From NCBI GenBank assembly GCA_023954375.1, contig JAMLIC010000053.1, positions 1 to 63,710 of the forward strand: a stretch of 63,710 bases of DNA, in the 5' to 3' direction. A program made the position numbers and the translations under genes. The notes below the pieces were generated by a model. That model did no database searches. It saw only the letters and a list, made by a program, of their open reading frames with translations, and was not told where the DNA came from. This DNA comes from Planctomycetota bacterium. Lineage in GTDB: Bacteria > Planctomycetota > J058. The stretch's first letter is position 1. Each line of letters starts with the position of its first letter. Positions 1 to 7,682 of the stretch are shown piece by piece.

Positions 1-237
1 CGCCGCCTGGGCGAGCCCAGCCGCAACCGCCTCGAGGCCTACGCGGACGAGCGGGCGCTGTGGACGGTCCTCGCCGCGGCCCGTCCGGGCTGGGCGGCCG
101 TCGCCCTCGGCCGCGCCGCCGAGGTCGACGCGCTCGTGGCGCTCGAGCGCGAGCTGATCCTGCCGCTGGTCGCGCCGGCGCCGGCCGGGTCGAGGGAGGG
201 GCCGGGGGTCGTCGACGTGCTGGACCGCGCCCGCTGA
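1..237 (+). CDS. C-terminal fragment of a protein cut by the window edge
   Basis: Frame 1 is open from the first base to a TGA at 235-237, giving the last 78 residues of a protein that starts outside the window. The visible part is rich in Ala, Arg, Glu and Leu, probably helical, and ends in a Pro/Gly-rich tail. No motif is recognisable, so no function is offered. It ends about 70 bases upstream of the next gene on the same strand. The reading frame is supported mainly by codon use like that of neighbouring genes. Confidence 0.5.
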   Translation, partial: RRLGEPSRNRLEAYADERALWTVLAAARPGWAAVALGRAAEVDALVALERELILPLVAPAPAGSREGPGVVDVLDRAR

Positions 238-307
238 CCGCGCTCGCCGTCGGCTTCCCATGACCTGGTCGCGCTGGTAGCCTCTTTCGCCACCCGAGGT
301 GAGCCGA

Positions 308-1537
308 ATGAAGGCCTGGCTGACCGCCGCGCTCCTCCTGGGCGCCCCCGCCCTGGCGCACGCGCAGACGCTCCTCGACGCGCGCAAGGGCTTCGAGACC
401 AAGCTGCAGCGGCGCGACCGCGACGAGGAGCCGCTCGAGGCGCCCCCCGCGGCGCTGTTCTCGCTCGTGCGCTACCGCGGCCCGGCGGGCGAGCTCAGCG
501 CCTACCTGGGCAAGCCCGCGGAGCGCGGGCGCAAGCACCCGGCGATCATCTGGATCACCGGCGGCTTCCCCCCGGGCGGGATCGGCGCCGCCGCGTGGCA
601 GCCCGCCGACCCGGCGAACGACCAGTCGGCGCAGGCCTACCGGCGCGCGGGCGTGGTGATGATGTACCCCACCGTGCGCGGGAGCTTCGGCAACGGCGGG
701 GTGCAGGAGGCGTTCCTGGGCGAGGTGGACGACGTGCTCGCCGCGCTCGAGCACCTGCGCGGCGTGGAGGACGTCGACCCGGAGCGCATCTACCTGGGCG
801 GCCACAGCACGGGCGGCACCCTGGCCCTGCTCGTGGCCGCGGCCACCGACCGCTTCCGCGCGGTGTTCGCGTTCGGGCCCGTGGCCGACCCGGCCACCTA
901 CGGGCAGCGCCGCCTCCCCTACGACGCGCGCGACGCGCGCGAGGGGCGCGTGCGCGCGCCGGTGCACCACCTCGCCGCCGTGCGCTCGCCCACCTTCGTG
1001 ATCGAGGGCGAGGAGGGGAACATCGACTCCCTGCGCGAGCTGGAGCGCGCGTGCAAGAACCCGGCGGTGCGCTTCCTCCCCGTCGCCGAGGCCAACCACT
1101 TCGACGTGCTCGCGCCGGTCAACGCGCTGATCGCGCGCCGGCTCGTCGAGGGCGGCGCGCTCCGGCTCGACCCGGCCGAGGTGCAGGCCGCCTGCGACGA
1201 GCAGCGCGCCGCGGCGCGCGAGGCCGACGACCTGGACGCGCTCGCCGACCTGCGGCGCGCGGGCGCGCCGCTCTCCGCGGCGCGGGAGGCGCGCTACCAC
1301 CTGCTCGCGCGCGAGCGGCCGCCGCTCCAGGCCGCGGCGCAGCGGGCGAAGGGCCAGGGCTTCACGGCGGGCGCGATCGAGCCGCGCACCGACCGCGACG
1401 GGGAGCCGTACTTCACCCTCGTCCTGCGGCGCGAGGTCGTCCCGCGCGACCTGGACGCCGTGTTCAAGGCCTCGGCGGCGGCGGCGCGCCTGGCGCGCGC
1501 GCACGGGGTCCAGTACGGCGGCTGGGACGCCGAGTGA
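308..1537 (+). CDS. secreted alpha/beta-hydrolase, prolyl-oligopeptidase-like
   Basis: A 409-residue exported alpha/beta-hydrolase. Residues 1-20 form a signal peptide ending in AHAQ. The nucleophile elbow GHSTGG puts the catalytic Ser at about residue 167, and the His is probably in EANHFDV (about 264). This resembles the peptidase S9/dienelactone hydrolase group, which cleave esters or peptides; the substrate cannot be told. After about residue 285 comes an Ala/Arg-rich tail not typical of the core fold. A GTG at 299 is in frame, but ATG 308 is preferred because GAGGTGAG lies 4-5 bases upstream and the signal peptide then starts cleanly with MKAW. Confidence 0.8.
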   Translation: MKAWLTAALLLGAPALAHAQTLLDARKGFETKLQRRDRDEEPLEAPPAALFSLVRYRGPAGELSAYLGKPAERGRKHPAIIWITGGFPPGGIGAAAWQPADPANDQSAQAYRRAGVVMMYPTVRGSFGNGGVQEAFLGEVDDVLAALEHLRGVEDVDPERIYLGGHSTGGTLALLVAAATDRFRAVFAFGPVADPATYGQRRLPYDARDAREGRVRAPVHHLAAVRSPTFVIEGEEGNIDSLRELERACKNPAVRFLPVAEANHFDVLAPVNALIARRLVEGGALRLDPAEVQAACDEQRAAAREADDLDALADLRRAGAPLSAAREARYHLLARERPPLQAAAQRAKGQGFTAGAIEPRTDRDGEPYFTLVLRREVVPRDLDAVFKASAAAARLARAHGVQYGGWDAE

Positions 1538-1540
1538 CGG

Positions 1541-1987
1541 TCAGCAGGCCGCGCGCGCGTGTCCGTCGGCTCGCGGCGTCAGCGCCGCGCCGACGAGGCG
1601 CTCGCGCAGGATCGCCTTCACCCGGTCGGCCAGCTCCGACAGGGCGCCCTCCTCGGGCGCGCGGCCGACGACGGCCAGGACGACCGCCTGCCCGTCGACG
1701 TCCACCCGCCGTCGGTGCAGGGCGCGGGAGCCGGCGCCGCCCGCGCGCAGGTCGAGCGAGGCGCGGGCGACGGCCTCCTCGGCCGTCCGCCCCGGGTGCG
1801 AGGCGGCCATGACCAGGCCGTCCTCGGTCCCGAGCGCGGCCAGGGCGCAGGCGAAGCGCTCGGCCCGCAGGCGCAGCAGGTTGGCGAGGGAGTAGGCGGG
1901 ATCGGTGCGGGGATCCCGGCGACGGTCGATCTCGTCCACGGCGGCCTCCGGCACCTCATGTCGGCGCGCCGGCCACCTTACCTTCAC
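1541..1987 (-). CDS. small hypothetical protein, possibly roadblock/LC7-like
   Basis: An ORF of 148 codons convergent with the hydrolase gene, 3 bases from its stop. The middle (LRLRAERFACALAALGTEDG onward, then a short strand and helix) faintly recalls roadblock/LC7 modules, small regulatory folds that often partner GTPases, but this is a guess from pattern only. No signal peptide or membrane segment. The start is uncertain: GTG 1987 is the longest, GTG 1954 also possible. Confidence 0.5.
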   Translation of the reverse strand: MKVRWPARRHEVPEAAVDEIDRRRDPRTDPAYSLANLLRLRAERFACALAALGTEDGLVMAASHPGRTAEEAVARASLDLRAGGAGSRALHRRRVDVDGQAVVLAVVGRAPEEGALSELADRVKAILRERLVGAALTPRADGHARAAC

Positions 1988-2100
1988 GGGTAAGGCGAGG
2001 TCACGGGGAATCCGATCGCCGCGCGGGGCGTTCCGGGGCAGGGGACGCTCGACGGCCGCGTCGTGTCACGGTAGCGTCTCGCCCCGGAAGGAAGCCCCCA

Positions 2101-2955
2101 ATGACCGCCCTCTCGCGCCGTCTCGCCCTCTCGCTCGGCCTGGCCATCGTCTGCCCGAGCGTCGTCTGCCCGGTCGTGGCCTCGGCCGAGGACGCGCCCT
2201 CGGCCGCCGCCGCCTTCGCCGCCCTGGAGAAGGAGCTCGACGCGGCGCGCCGCGTACCCCCCGCCAGCCGCCGCCGCGCCATGGAGGACCTCATGGCCAC
2301 CGCCGGCGCGTTCCTCGACCAGCACCGGCAGGCCGCGACGCAGGACCAGCTCCTCAAGGCCGGCGGCCTGTGGTTCGAGCTGGCCTCGGCCACCAACGCC
2401 CCGGAGCAGGCGCTCCGCGACCGGATCGCCCAGCTCCGCGCCCTGCCCGAGGTGCCCGCCCCCCTCGCCGGGGCCATGCGCGGCGTCGAGGCCCGCCTCG
2501 ACCTCAAGCCCGGCCGGCCGGCCCCGGCCTGGACCGCCGTCGACATCCGCGACGGCTCCGAGGTGACGCTCGAGAGCCTGCGCGGCAAGCTCGTCCTCAT
2601 GGACTTCTGGGCCACCTGGTGCGGCCCCTGCATCGGGCTCATGGACCAGAAGCTGAAGCCCCTGCACGAGCGCACCAAGGACGACGACCGCTTCGTGCTC
2701 GTGAGCATCGGCGTGCCCTGGAGCGGCGAGACGGTCGAGAAGGAGCGGGACTTCGCCGAGAAGAAGGGCTTCCACTGGAAGAAGGTCTTCGACGCCACGG
2801 GCGACGTCCCGCAGGCCTACGGCGTCCAGGGGATCCCGACGCTGGTGCTGGTCGACACCGACGGCAAGATCCTGTCGATCGGCGTCGGCGGGGCCGTGAT
2901 CGGCGAGATCGAGCGGATCATCGCCGAGCGGCTGGCCGAGCCCCGCGGGGAGTAG
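2101..2955 (+). CDS. TlpA-like thioredoxin-fold protein with signal peptide
   Basis: A 284-residue exported thioredoxin-family protein. An N-terminal signal sequence (about residues 1-29, ending ASAED) is followed by a helical region of about 110 residues and then a TlpA/AhpC-TSA domain with the redox motif W173-C-G-P-C177. The cis-proline loop is present in QGIPTLVLVD. TlpA proteins act outside the cytoplasmic membrane as disulfide reductases, for instance in cytochrome c maturation, but no partner gene is nearby to fix the role. The ATG follows GGAAGGAAG, a good ribosome binding site. The helical N-terminal region is common in planctomycete TlpA-like proteins. Confidence 0.88.
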   Translation: MTALSRRLALSLGLAIVCPSVVCPVVASAEDAPSAAAAFAALEKELDAARRVPPASRRRAMEDLMATAGAFLDQHRQAATQDQLLKAGGLWFELASATNAPEQALRDRIAQLRALPEVPAPLAGAMRGVEARLDLKPGRPAPAWTAVDIRDGSEVTLESLRGKLVLMDFWATWCGPCIGLMDQKLKPLHERTKDDDRFVLVSIGVPWSGETVEKERDFAEKKGFHWKKVFDATGDVPQAYGVQGIPTLVLVDTDGKILSIGVGGAVIGEIERIIAERLAEPRGE

Positions 2956-2993
2956 CCCTGGTCGCGCTCCCCGGCGGCCGCGCGGGGGTGGCG

Positions 2994-2999
2994 TAGAAT
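2994..2999 (+). promoter_or_regulatory. -10 box (TAGAAT) close to the aroC start
   Basis: TAGAAT lies 9 bases before the aroC ATG, and no Shine-Dalgarno sequence separates them. If used as a sigma-70-type -10 element, transcription would start at or next to the start codon, giving a leaderless message. No clear -35 box is seen. Confidence 0.4.
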
Positions 3000-3008
3000 C
3001 GGCGCCCC

Positions 3009-4166
3009 ATGGGCAGCAGCCTCGGGCGCCTCTTCCGCGTGACGACGTTCGGCGAGAGCCACGGCCCGGCCCTCGGCTGCGTGGTCGAGGGCTGCCCGCC
3101 GCGCCTGCCGCTCGACGAGGCGACGCTCGCGCGCGACCTGGCGCGGCGTCGCCCGGGACAGTCGGACCTGACGACGCCGCGCGCGGAGGAGGACCGGCCG
3201 CGCCTCCTCTCGGGCGTGTTCGAGGGGCGGACGACCGGGGCGCCGATCGCGGTGCTGATCGAGAGCGCCGACCAGCGCCCCCACGACTACGCCGCCCTGG
3301 CGCAGGTCTACCGCCCGTCGCACGCGGACTTCACCTACGACGCCAAGTACGGCCACCGCGACCCGCGCGGCGGCGGGCGCGCCTCGGCGAGGGAGACGGC
3401 GGCGCGCGTGGCCGCGGGCGCCGTCGCGCGGCGCCTCCTCGCCGAGCGCGCCGGGGTCGAGGTGGTCGCCTGGGTGGAGAGCGTGGCCGACGTCGACCTT
3501 GCGCCCGGCGAGGTCGATCCGCTGACGGTCACGGCCGCCGAGGTCGATGCGACGCCCGTGCGCTGCCCGTCCCCGGCCGCGGCGGCGCGCATGACGGCGG
3601 CGATCGAGGCGGCGCGGCGCGACGGCGACTCCGTGGGCGGCGTGGTCGCCCTCGTGGCGCGCGGCGTCCCGCCGGGCTGGGGCGACCCGGTGTTCGACAA
3701 GCTCGAGGCCGACCTCGCCAGGGCCATGCTCTCGATCCCGGCCGCGCGCGGCTTCGAGGTCGGCCGGGGCTTCGCGGGCGCGCGCCTGCGCGGCAGCCAG
3801 CACAACGACCCGCTCGTCCCCGGCGACGCGCCCGGCAGCGTGCGCCCGGCCAAGCACGACGCCGGCGGGACGCTCGGCGGGCTCTCGTCGGGCGGGCCGC
3901 TCCTCCTGCGGGTGGCGTTCAAGCCGACGTCGACGATCGCCCGCCCGCAGGCGACGGTCGACCGCGCCGGCCGGTCCGTGACCCTCGAGGCGTCGGGCCG
4001 CCACGACCCGTGCGTCCTGCCCAGGGCCGTGCCGGTGGTCGAGGCCATGGCGCTGCTCGTCCTGGCCGACCATCTGCTGCGCCACGAGGCCCAGTGCGGG
4101 CGGGCCGTCACGGGGGCGGCGCCGCTCGCCGGCGACGCGCGCCTGTGGAGCGGCCTCGTCCCGTGA
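3009..4166 (+). CDS. aroC: chorismate synthase
   Basis: Converts 5-enolpyruvylshikimate-3-phosphate to chorismate, the last step of the shikimate pathway, using reduced FMN. At 385 residues it has the usual family length. Recognised signatures are TTFGESHGPALG near the N-terminus, RRPGQSDLTTPR, the RPSHADFTY and GGGRASARETAARVAAGA blocks, and GSQHNDPL / ASGRHDPCVLPRAVPVVEAM toward the C-terminus. It is the only aromatic biosynthesis gene in view. Its TGA overlaps a GTG start of the next gene. Confidence 0.97.
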   Translation: MGSSLGRLFRVTTFGESHGPALGCVVEGCPPRLPLDEATLARDLARRRPGQSDLTTPRAEEDRPRLLSGVFEGRTTGAPIAVLIESADQRPHDYAALAQVYRPSHADFTYDAKYGHRDPRGGGRASARETAARVAAGAVARRLLAERAGVEVVAWVESVADVDLAPGEVDPLTVTAAEVDATPVRCPSPAAAARMTAAIEAARRDGDSVGGVVALVARGVPPGWGDPVFDKLEADLARAMLSIPAARGFEVGRGFAGARLRGSQHNDPLVPGDAPGSVRPAKHDAGGTLGGLSSGGPLLLRVAFKPTSTIARPQATVDRAGRSVTLEASGRHDPCVLPRAVPVVEAMALLVLADHLLRHEAQCGRAVTGAAPLAGDARLWSGLVP

Positions 4167-5173
4167 GCCGTCACGCGAGGGCGGCCCGGCTCGCCGCCAT
4201 GCCGAAGGACGGGCCGCGCACGTGGCCGGCCTACGCGCTGCTCACCTGCCTGACCGCCTTCGTGGCCGTGTGGCCGGCGCCGCTCGCCTACGCGGCGTCC
4301 CGCGCGCTCGGTGTCGCCCTTGCCCTCCTCACCCGCTGGCGCGACCCGCGCCTCGCCCGCCGGCGCCGCGGCGTGCAGCGCAACATGCGCCTCGCGTTCG
4401 GCGACGCCCTCGACGATCGCGCCCGCCGCGCGCTCGTCCACGCCTACGGGCGCCACCTGGCCTGGCTCCTGCTCGAGGTCCTGCGCCTGCGCCGGCTGAC
4501 CCCGCGGCGCGCCCGGCGCCTCGTCGACGTGCGCGCCTTCGAGCAGGTGCGCGCGCTCCTGGCCGAGGGCAAGGGCGTGATCGTCGCCTCGGGGCACATG
4601 GGCAACTGGGAGCTCCTGGCGTGCGCGGCCGGCGTCATGGGCTTCCGGCAGGTCGTCCTCGCCCGGCCCCTGCCCGAGCCCGGCGCCGAGCGCTGGCTCA
4701 AGGCGCACCGCGAGCGCTCGGGCCAGCGGGTGCTCTCGAAGTTCGGCGGGCTGTGGGCGCTCAAGAAGGCGCTCGACCGCGGCGGCGTCGTCGGCCTCAA
4801 CGTCGACGAGAACGCGCGCGACGGCCTGTTCGTCCCCTTCGGCACGCGCCTCGCCGGCACCAACGCCACGGCCGCGCACCTCCAGCGCGTGAGCGGCGCG
4901 CCGATCGTCGTCCTCACCTGCCAGCGCCTCGCGCCCGAGCGCTTCCGCGCCCACGTGTGGGCCGTGATCCGCCCCGACCCGACGGCCGGGCGCGAGGCCG
5001 AGACGGCGCGCGTCACGGCCGAGGTCGCCCGTGGCCTCGAGGCGGCCCTGCGCGCCCACCCCGAGCAGTGGCTCTGGTCGCTGCGCCGCTGGGAGACGCG
5101 CCCGCCGGGGGAGGTCGAGGGGCCCGACGGGCTGCCGCCTCCGGTCAGCCCACCGCCTCGGCCAGCCGCCTGA
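4163..5173 (+). CDS. LpxL/HtrB-type lysophospholipid acyltransferase
   Basis: A membrane-associated acyltransferase of the LpxL/HtrB/LPLAT family, which transfer acyl chains to lipid A precursors or related lipids. One hydrophobic N-terminal segment (about residues 17-50) is followed by the catalytic motif SGHMGNWELL (the HX4D/E type) and a VGLNVDENARDGLFVPFG block typical of the family. GTG 4163 overlaps the aroC stop (GTGA), the coupling seen repeatedly in this window; ATG 4199 is a possible shorter start. The last 29 bases overlap the convergent TPR gene. It implies lipid A or a similar acylated lipid, but the substrate is inferred. Confidence 0.85.
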   Translation: MSRHARAARLAAMPKDGPRTWPAYALLTCLTAFVAVWPAPLAYAASRALGVALALLTRWRDPRLARRRRGVQRNMRLAFGDALDDRARRALVHAYGRHLAWLLLEVLRLRRLTPRRARRLVDVRAFEQVRALLAEGKGVIVASGHMGNWELLACAAGVMGFRQVVLARPLPEPGAERWLKAHRERSGQRVLSKFGGLWALKKALDRGGVVGLNVDENARDGLFVPFGTRLAGTNATAAHLQRVSGAPIVVLTCQRLAPERFRAHVWAVIRPDPTAGREAETARVTAEVARGLEAALRAHPEQWLWSLRRWETRPPGEVEGPDGLPPPVSPPPRPAA

Positions 5174-6905
5174 GCTCCGCCTGGGCGCGCGACTCCTCCG
5201 TCTGGAAGTAGTCGAAGAACGCCTCGACGGTGGCCAGCTCGCGGGCGAACTGCTGGAGCGTCGGGTGCTTCCACTCGACGTCCGAGAGCGTGCGCGCGAG
5301 GGTGACGCCGAGGTGCTTGGCCGCCTCGTCGCGGCGGGTCGTGGCCTGCGACTCCTTGAGCGACAGGAGCCCGTCCTTGGCCGCGCCCGTGACGCTCGAG
5401 GCGGCGGCCTTGAGCTTGCCGAACAGGCCGCCGCCGCCCTGCGGCTGCGGGTCCTTCGCCTGCTGGCGCTCCCGGGCGATCTGCGCCAGCTCGGCCTCGG
5501 CGGCGTCGATCGGCGCGAACGGGTCGGCCACGCCGGCCGCCTGCGCCGCCGCGGCGACCTCCGCCTTGAGCGCCTTGTCGGCGCGCGCCTTCGCGGCCAG
5601 GTCGGCGCCCCTCGCGAAGGCCTCCTGCTCCTTGGCCTCGCGGTCCTTCTTGATCGCCTCGAGCCGCTCGCGGAGCACGTGCGACATGCCCTGGACGCCG
5701 ATGCACGGGTAGGCCTTGAGCTGCGCCTTGATCCCGGGGCGGTCGAAGGCCCGGCGCAGGGCGCCGGCGTTGATCCGCTCGTTGCTGATCGCCTTGGCCT
5801 CGTCGGCGTCCGGGCCCATGTTCGACGCCTTGCCGAAGTAGGGCAGCGCCGCGTCGTAGTGCTGCAGCCCCACGAGGCCGCGGCCCAGCGCGAACGTCAG
5901 GCGGCGCGCCAGGCCCTTCGGCTGGCCGCCGCGGGCGAGCGCCACGCGGGCGAGCGCCACGCCCATGCGCAGGCTGCCCGCGATCACGTTGTCGCGGTCG
6001 TCGACGTCCTCGACCGTCTTCTTGAGCCGCGCGCCGTCCTTGTCCTTGAACACCTCGCGCCCCCAGGCGACGAGCATGTCGACGAGGTCGGCGTCGACCG
6101 CCCCGCCGAAGGGGACCGTGGCCGCCTTCGGCGAGGGGAACCGGCGCCAGGCCTCGCGCAGGGCGGCCTCCACCGCGCGCCCGTCCTCGCCCATGCGCGC
6201 GACGAGGAACAGGGCCAGGTAGGGGTGCGGCTCGTCGGGGAACGCCTTGCGGAAGCGGTCGCCCATGGCGCGGATCTTCTGCGGGTCGCGCTGGTCGACC
6301 GCCTCGCGCAGGTGGGCGATCGCCGCGTGGAGCGAGGCCAGCTCCGCCTCGCCGCGGCCGAGGCGCACGAGGACCTCGACGGCCAGCGGGTTGGCCGGGT
6401 CCTTGGAGAGCGCATCGGTCGCCAGCTTGGAGGCGGCCGGCGCGCGCCCGCGCAGGAGCTCGACCCTCGCGAGGCCGGCCGTCGCCGCGGCGGCGGCGAC
6501 CGCGTGCGGCGCCTGGGCCAGCTCCTGCCGCAGGAGCCGCTCCGCCTCGCCCAGGGCGGCCACGTCGCCCTGGCGCTCGAAGCGGCGCAGGGCGCCGATC
6601 ACGGGGTCGGCGGGCGCGGGCTCGTCGTCGAGCGGCGGGTCGTCGGCCGCGGGCGGCGCCGCGGCCGGCGCGGCGCCCCTCAGGCCGCCCGCGCGCGGGC
6701 GCTCGGCCGGCGGCGCGGCGGCGAGGCGCGGGTCGTCCTCGACCCCGAGGACGCCCGGCATGAACATCTCGGGCTCGGGCCGCGCGGGCTCGGGCTCGTC
6801 GGGCAGGAGGTCGAGCCCGCCGTAGTCCGTCGGCCCCTCCGGGGCGGCCGGCTTCGGCGGCGGCGGCGGCGGCGCGGCGGCGCCGACGGTCGCGCCCTCG
6901 GGCAT
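5145..6905 (-). CDS. TPR-like helical repeat protein, main part (apparently frameshifted gene)
   Basis: 586 residues in one frame from ATG 6905; the coding frame clearly extends upstream to about 6950. After a Pro/Ala/Asp-rich linker come about 350 residues of helical repeats resembling TPRs (for example PLAVEVLVRLGRGEAELASL and FALGRGLVGLQHYDAALPYF), then a charged segment rich in Lys/Ala/Glu and a helical C-terminal domain. TPRs are protein-interaction scaffolds; no enzymatic domain is seen. The upstream half of the gene is in another frame (6906-7530), so this is probably the C-terminal three quarters of a protein of about 795 residues. Confidence 0.7.
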   Translation of the reverse strand: MPEGATVGAAAPPPPPPKPAAPEGPTDYGGLDLLPDEPEPARPEPEMFMPGVLGVEDDPRLAAAPPAERPRAGGLRGAAPAAAPPAADDPPLDDEPAPADPVIGALRRFERQGDVAALGEAERLLRQELAQAPHAVAAAAATAGLARVELLRGRAPAASKLATDALSKDPANPLAVEVLVRLGRGEAELASLHAAIAHLREAVDQRDPQKIRAMGDRFRKAFPDEPHPYLALFLVARMGEDGRAVEAALREAWRRFPSPKAATVPFGGAVDADLVDMLVAWGREVFKDKDGARLKKTVEDVDDRDNVIAGSLRMGVALARVALARGGQPKGLARRLTFALGRGLVGLQHYDAALPYFGKASNMGPDADEAKAISNERINAGALRRAFDRPGIKAQLKAYPCIGVQGMSHVLRERLEAIKKDREAKEQEAFARGADLAAKARADKALKAEVAAAAQAAGVADPFAPIDAAEAELAQIARERQQAKDPQPQGGGGLFGKLKAAASSVTGAAKDGLLSLKESQATTRRDEAAKHLGVTLARTLSDVEWKHPTLQQFARELATVEAFFDYFQTEESRAQAELRRLAEAVG

Positions 6906-7530
6906 GAGGTCGAGGTCGTCCCAGCTCGGGGCCTTCGCCGGCGCGGGCGGCGGGGTTGGCGCGGGCTGCGGGCGGGGCCGGCGCGGCGGGCGCCGGCGCG
7001 GCGAGCTGGGGCCGGACCGGCGCCACGATCGCGGGGCCGTCGTCCTCCGGCGCGAGCCCGCCGCCGATCAGCGCGTCGAAGCCGGCCGGCGCGGCCGGCC
7101 GCGCCGGCGGCGCCGCGGGCTGGGGGGCGTCCGCGCCCTCGATCAGCGCGGCGAAGCTGGCCATCTCCCGGGTCGGCGTCCGCGGCGCGCCCGCCGCGAC
7201 CTGCCGCAGCGACTCGGCGTAGAGGCGCGCCAGGGCGGTCGCCGCCTGGGCGAAGCCGGCGTCGCCGAGCCCGCGCCGCACGTGCGAGAGGAACGTGGCC
7301 CCGCCGGCCCGCGCCTGGACGACCCGCGGCGCGATCGGCGCCAGGGGCGCGTGGACCTGCGGCGGGACCGGCACCCCGCGCGCCTTGAGGCCGTCCGGCC
7401 CGGCGGCCCAGGCCTGCGCCGTGTAGAGGCCCAGCGCCTCCGTCCGCCGCTCCGCCTCCCCGGGGGGCAGGCCGCGGAACGTGGGGAACAGCCGGGTGAG
7501 GACGCCGACGAGGTCCTGTTCGGGGGTCAC
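6906..7530 (-). pseudogene. 5' part of the TPR gene, out of frame with its main body
   Basis: The gene appears to start at ATG 7530. This frame encodes a plausible N-terminal domain (start TPEQDLVGVLTRLFPTFRG, a helical domain of about 115 residues, then a Pro/Ala linker with repeated FAALIEG and FDALIGG motifs). Near 6950-6970 it loses coding character while the neighbouring frame takes over with a linker leading into SWDDLDLM. One extra base in the GC-rich linker explains both. It may be a sequencing error or a real inactivating indel. Confidence 0.6.
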
Positions 7531-7592
7531 CGAGTCAGACCTTAGTGGGTGAGGCCGCCCGGTGCCAGCCTGCCCTCGGGGCGTGGCCCCGC

Positions 7593-7621
7593 TTGCTCCG
7601 GCCGGCGCCCGGATCTATACA
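7593..7621 (+). promoter_or_regulatory. predicted sigma-70-type promoter for the DUF4388 gene
   Basis: TTGCTC (7593-7598) and TATACA (7616-7621) are separated by 17 bases, in the AT-richest part of the divergent intergenic region. The downstream gene starts at GTG 7683. Confidence 0.55.
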
Positions 7622-7682
7622 TCTTGCGCGCCCTCCTGGACATAGCATCGCGCGGGGGAGTGAGGGCGCCAGGCGAGGACGG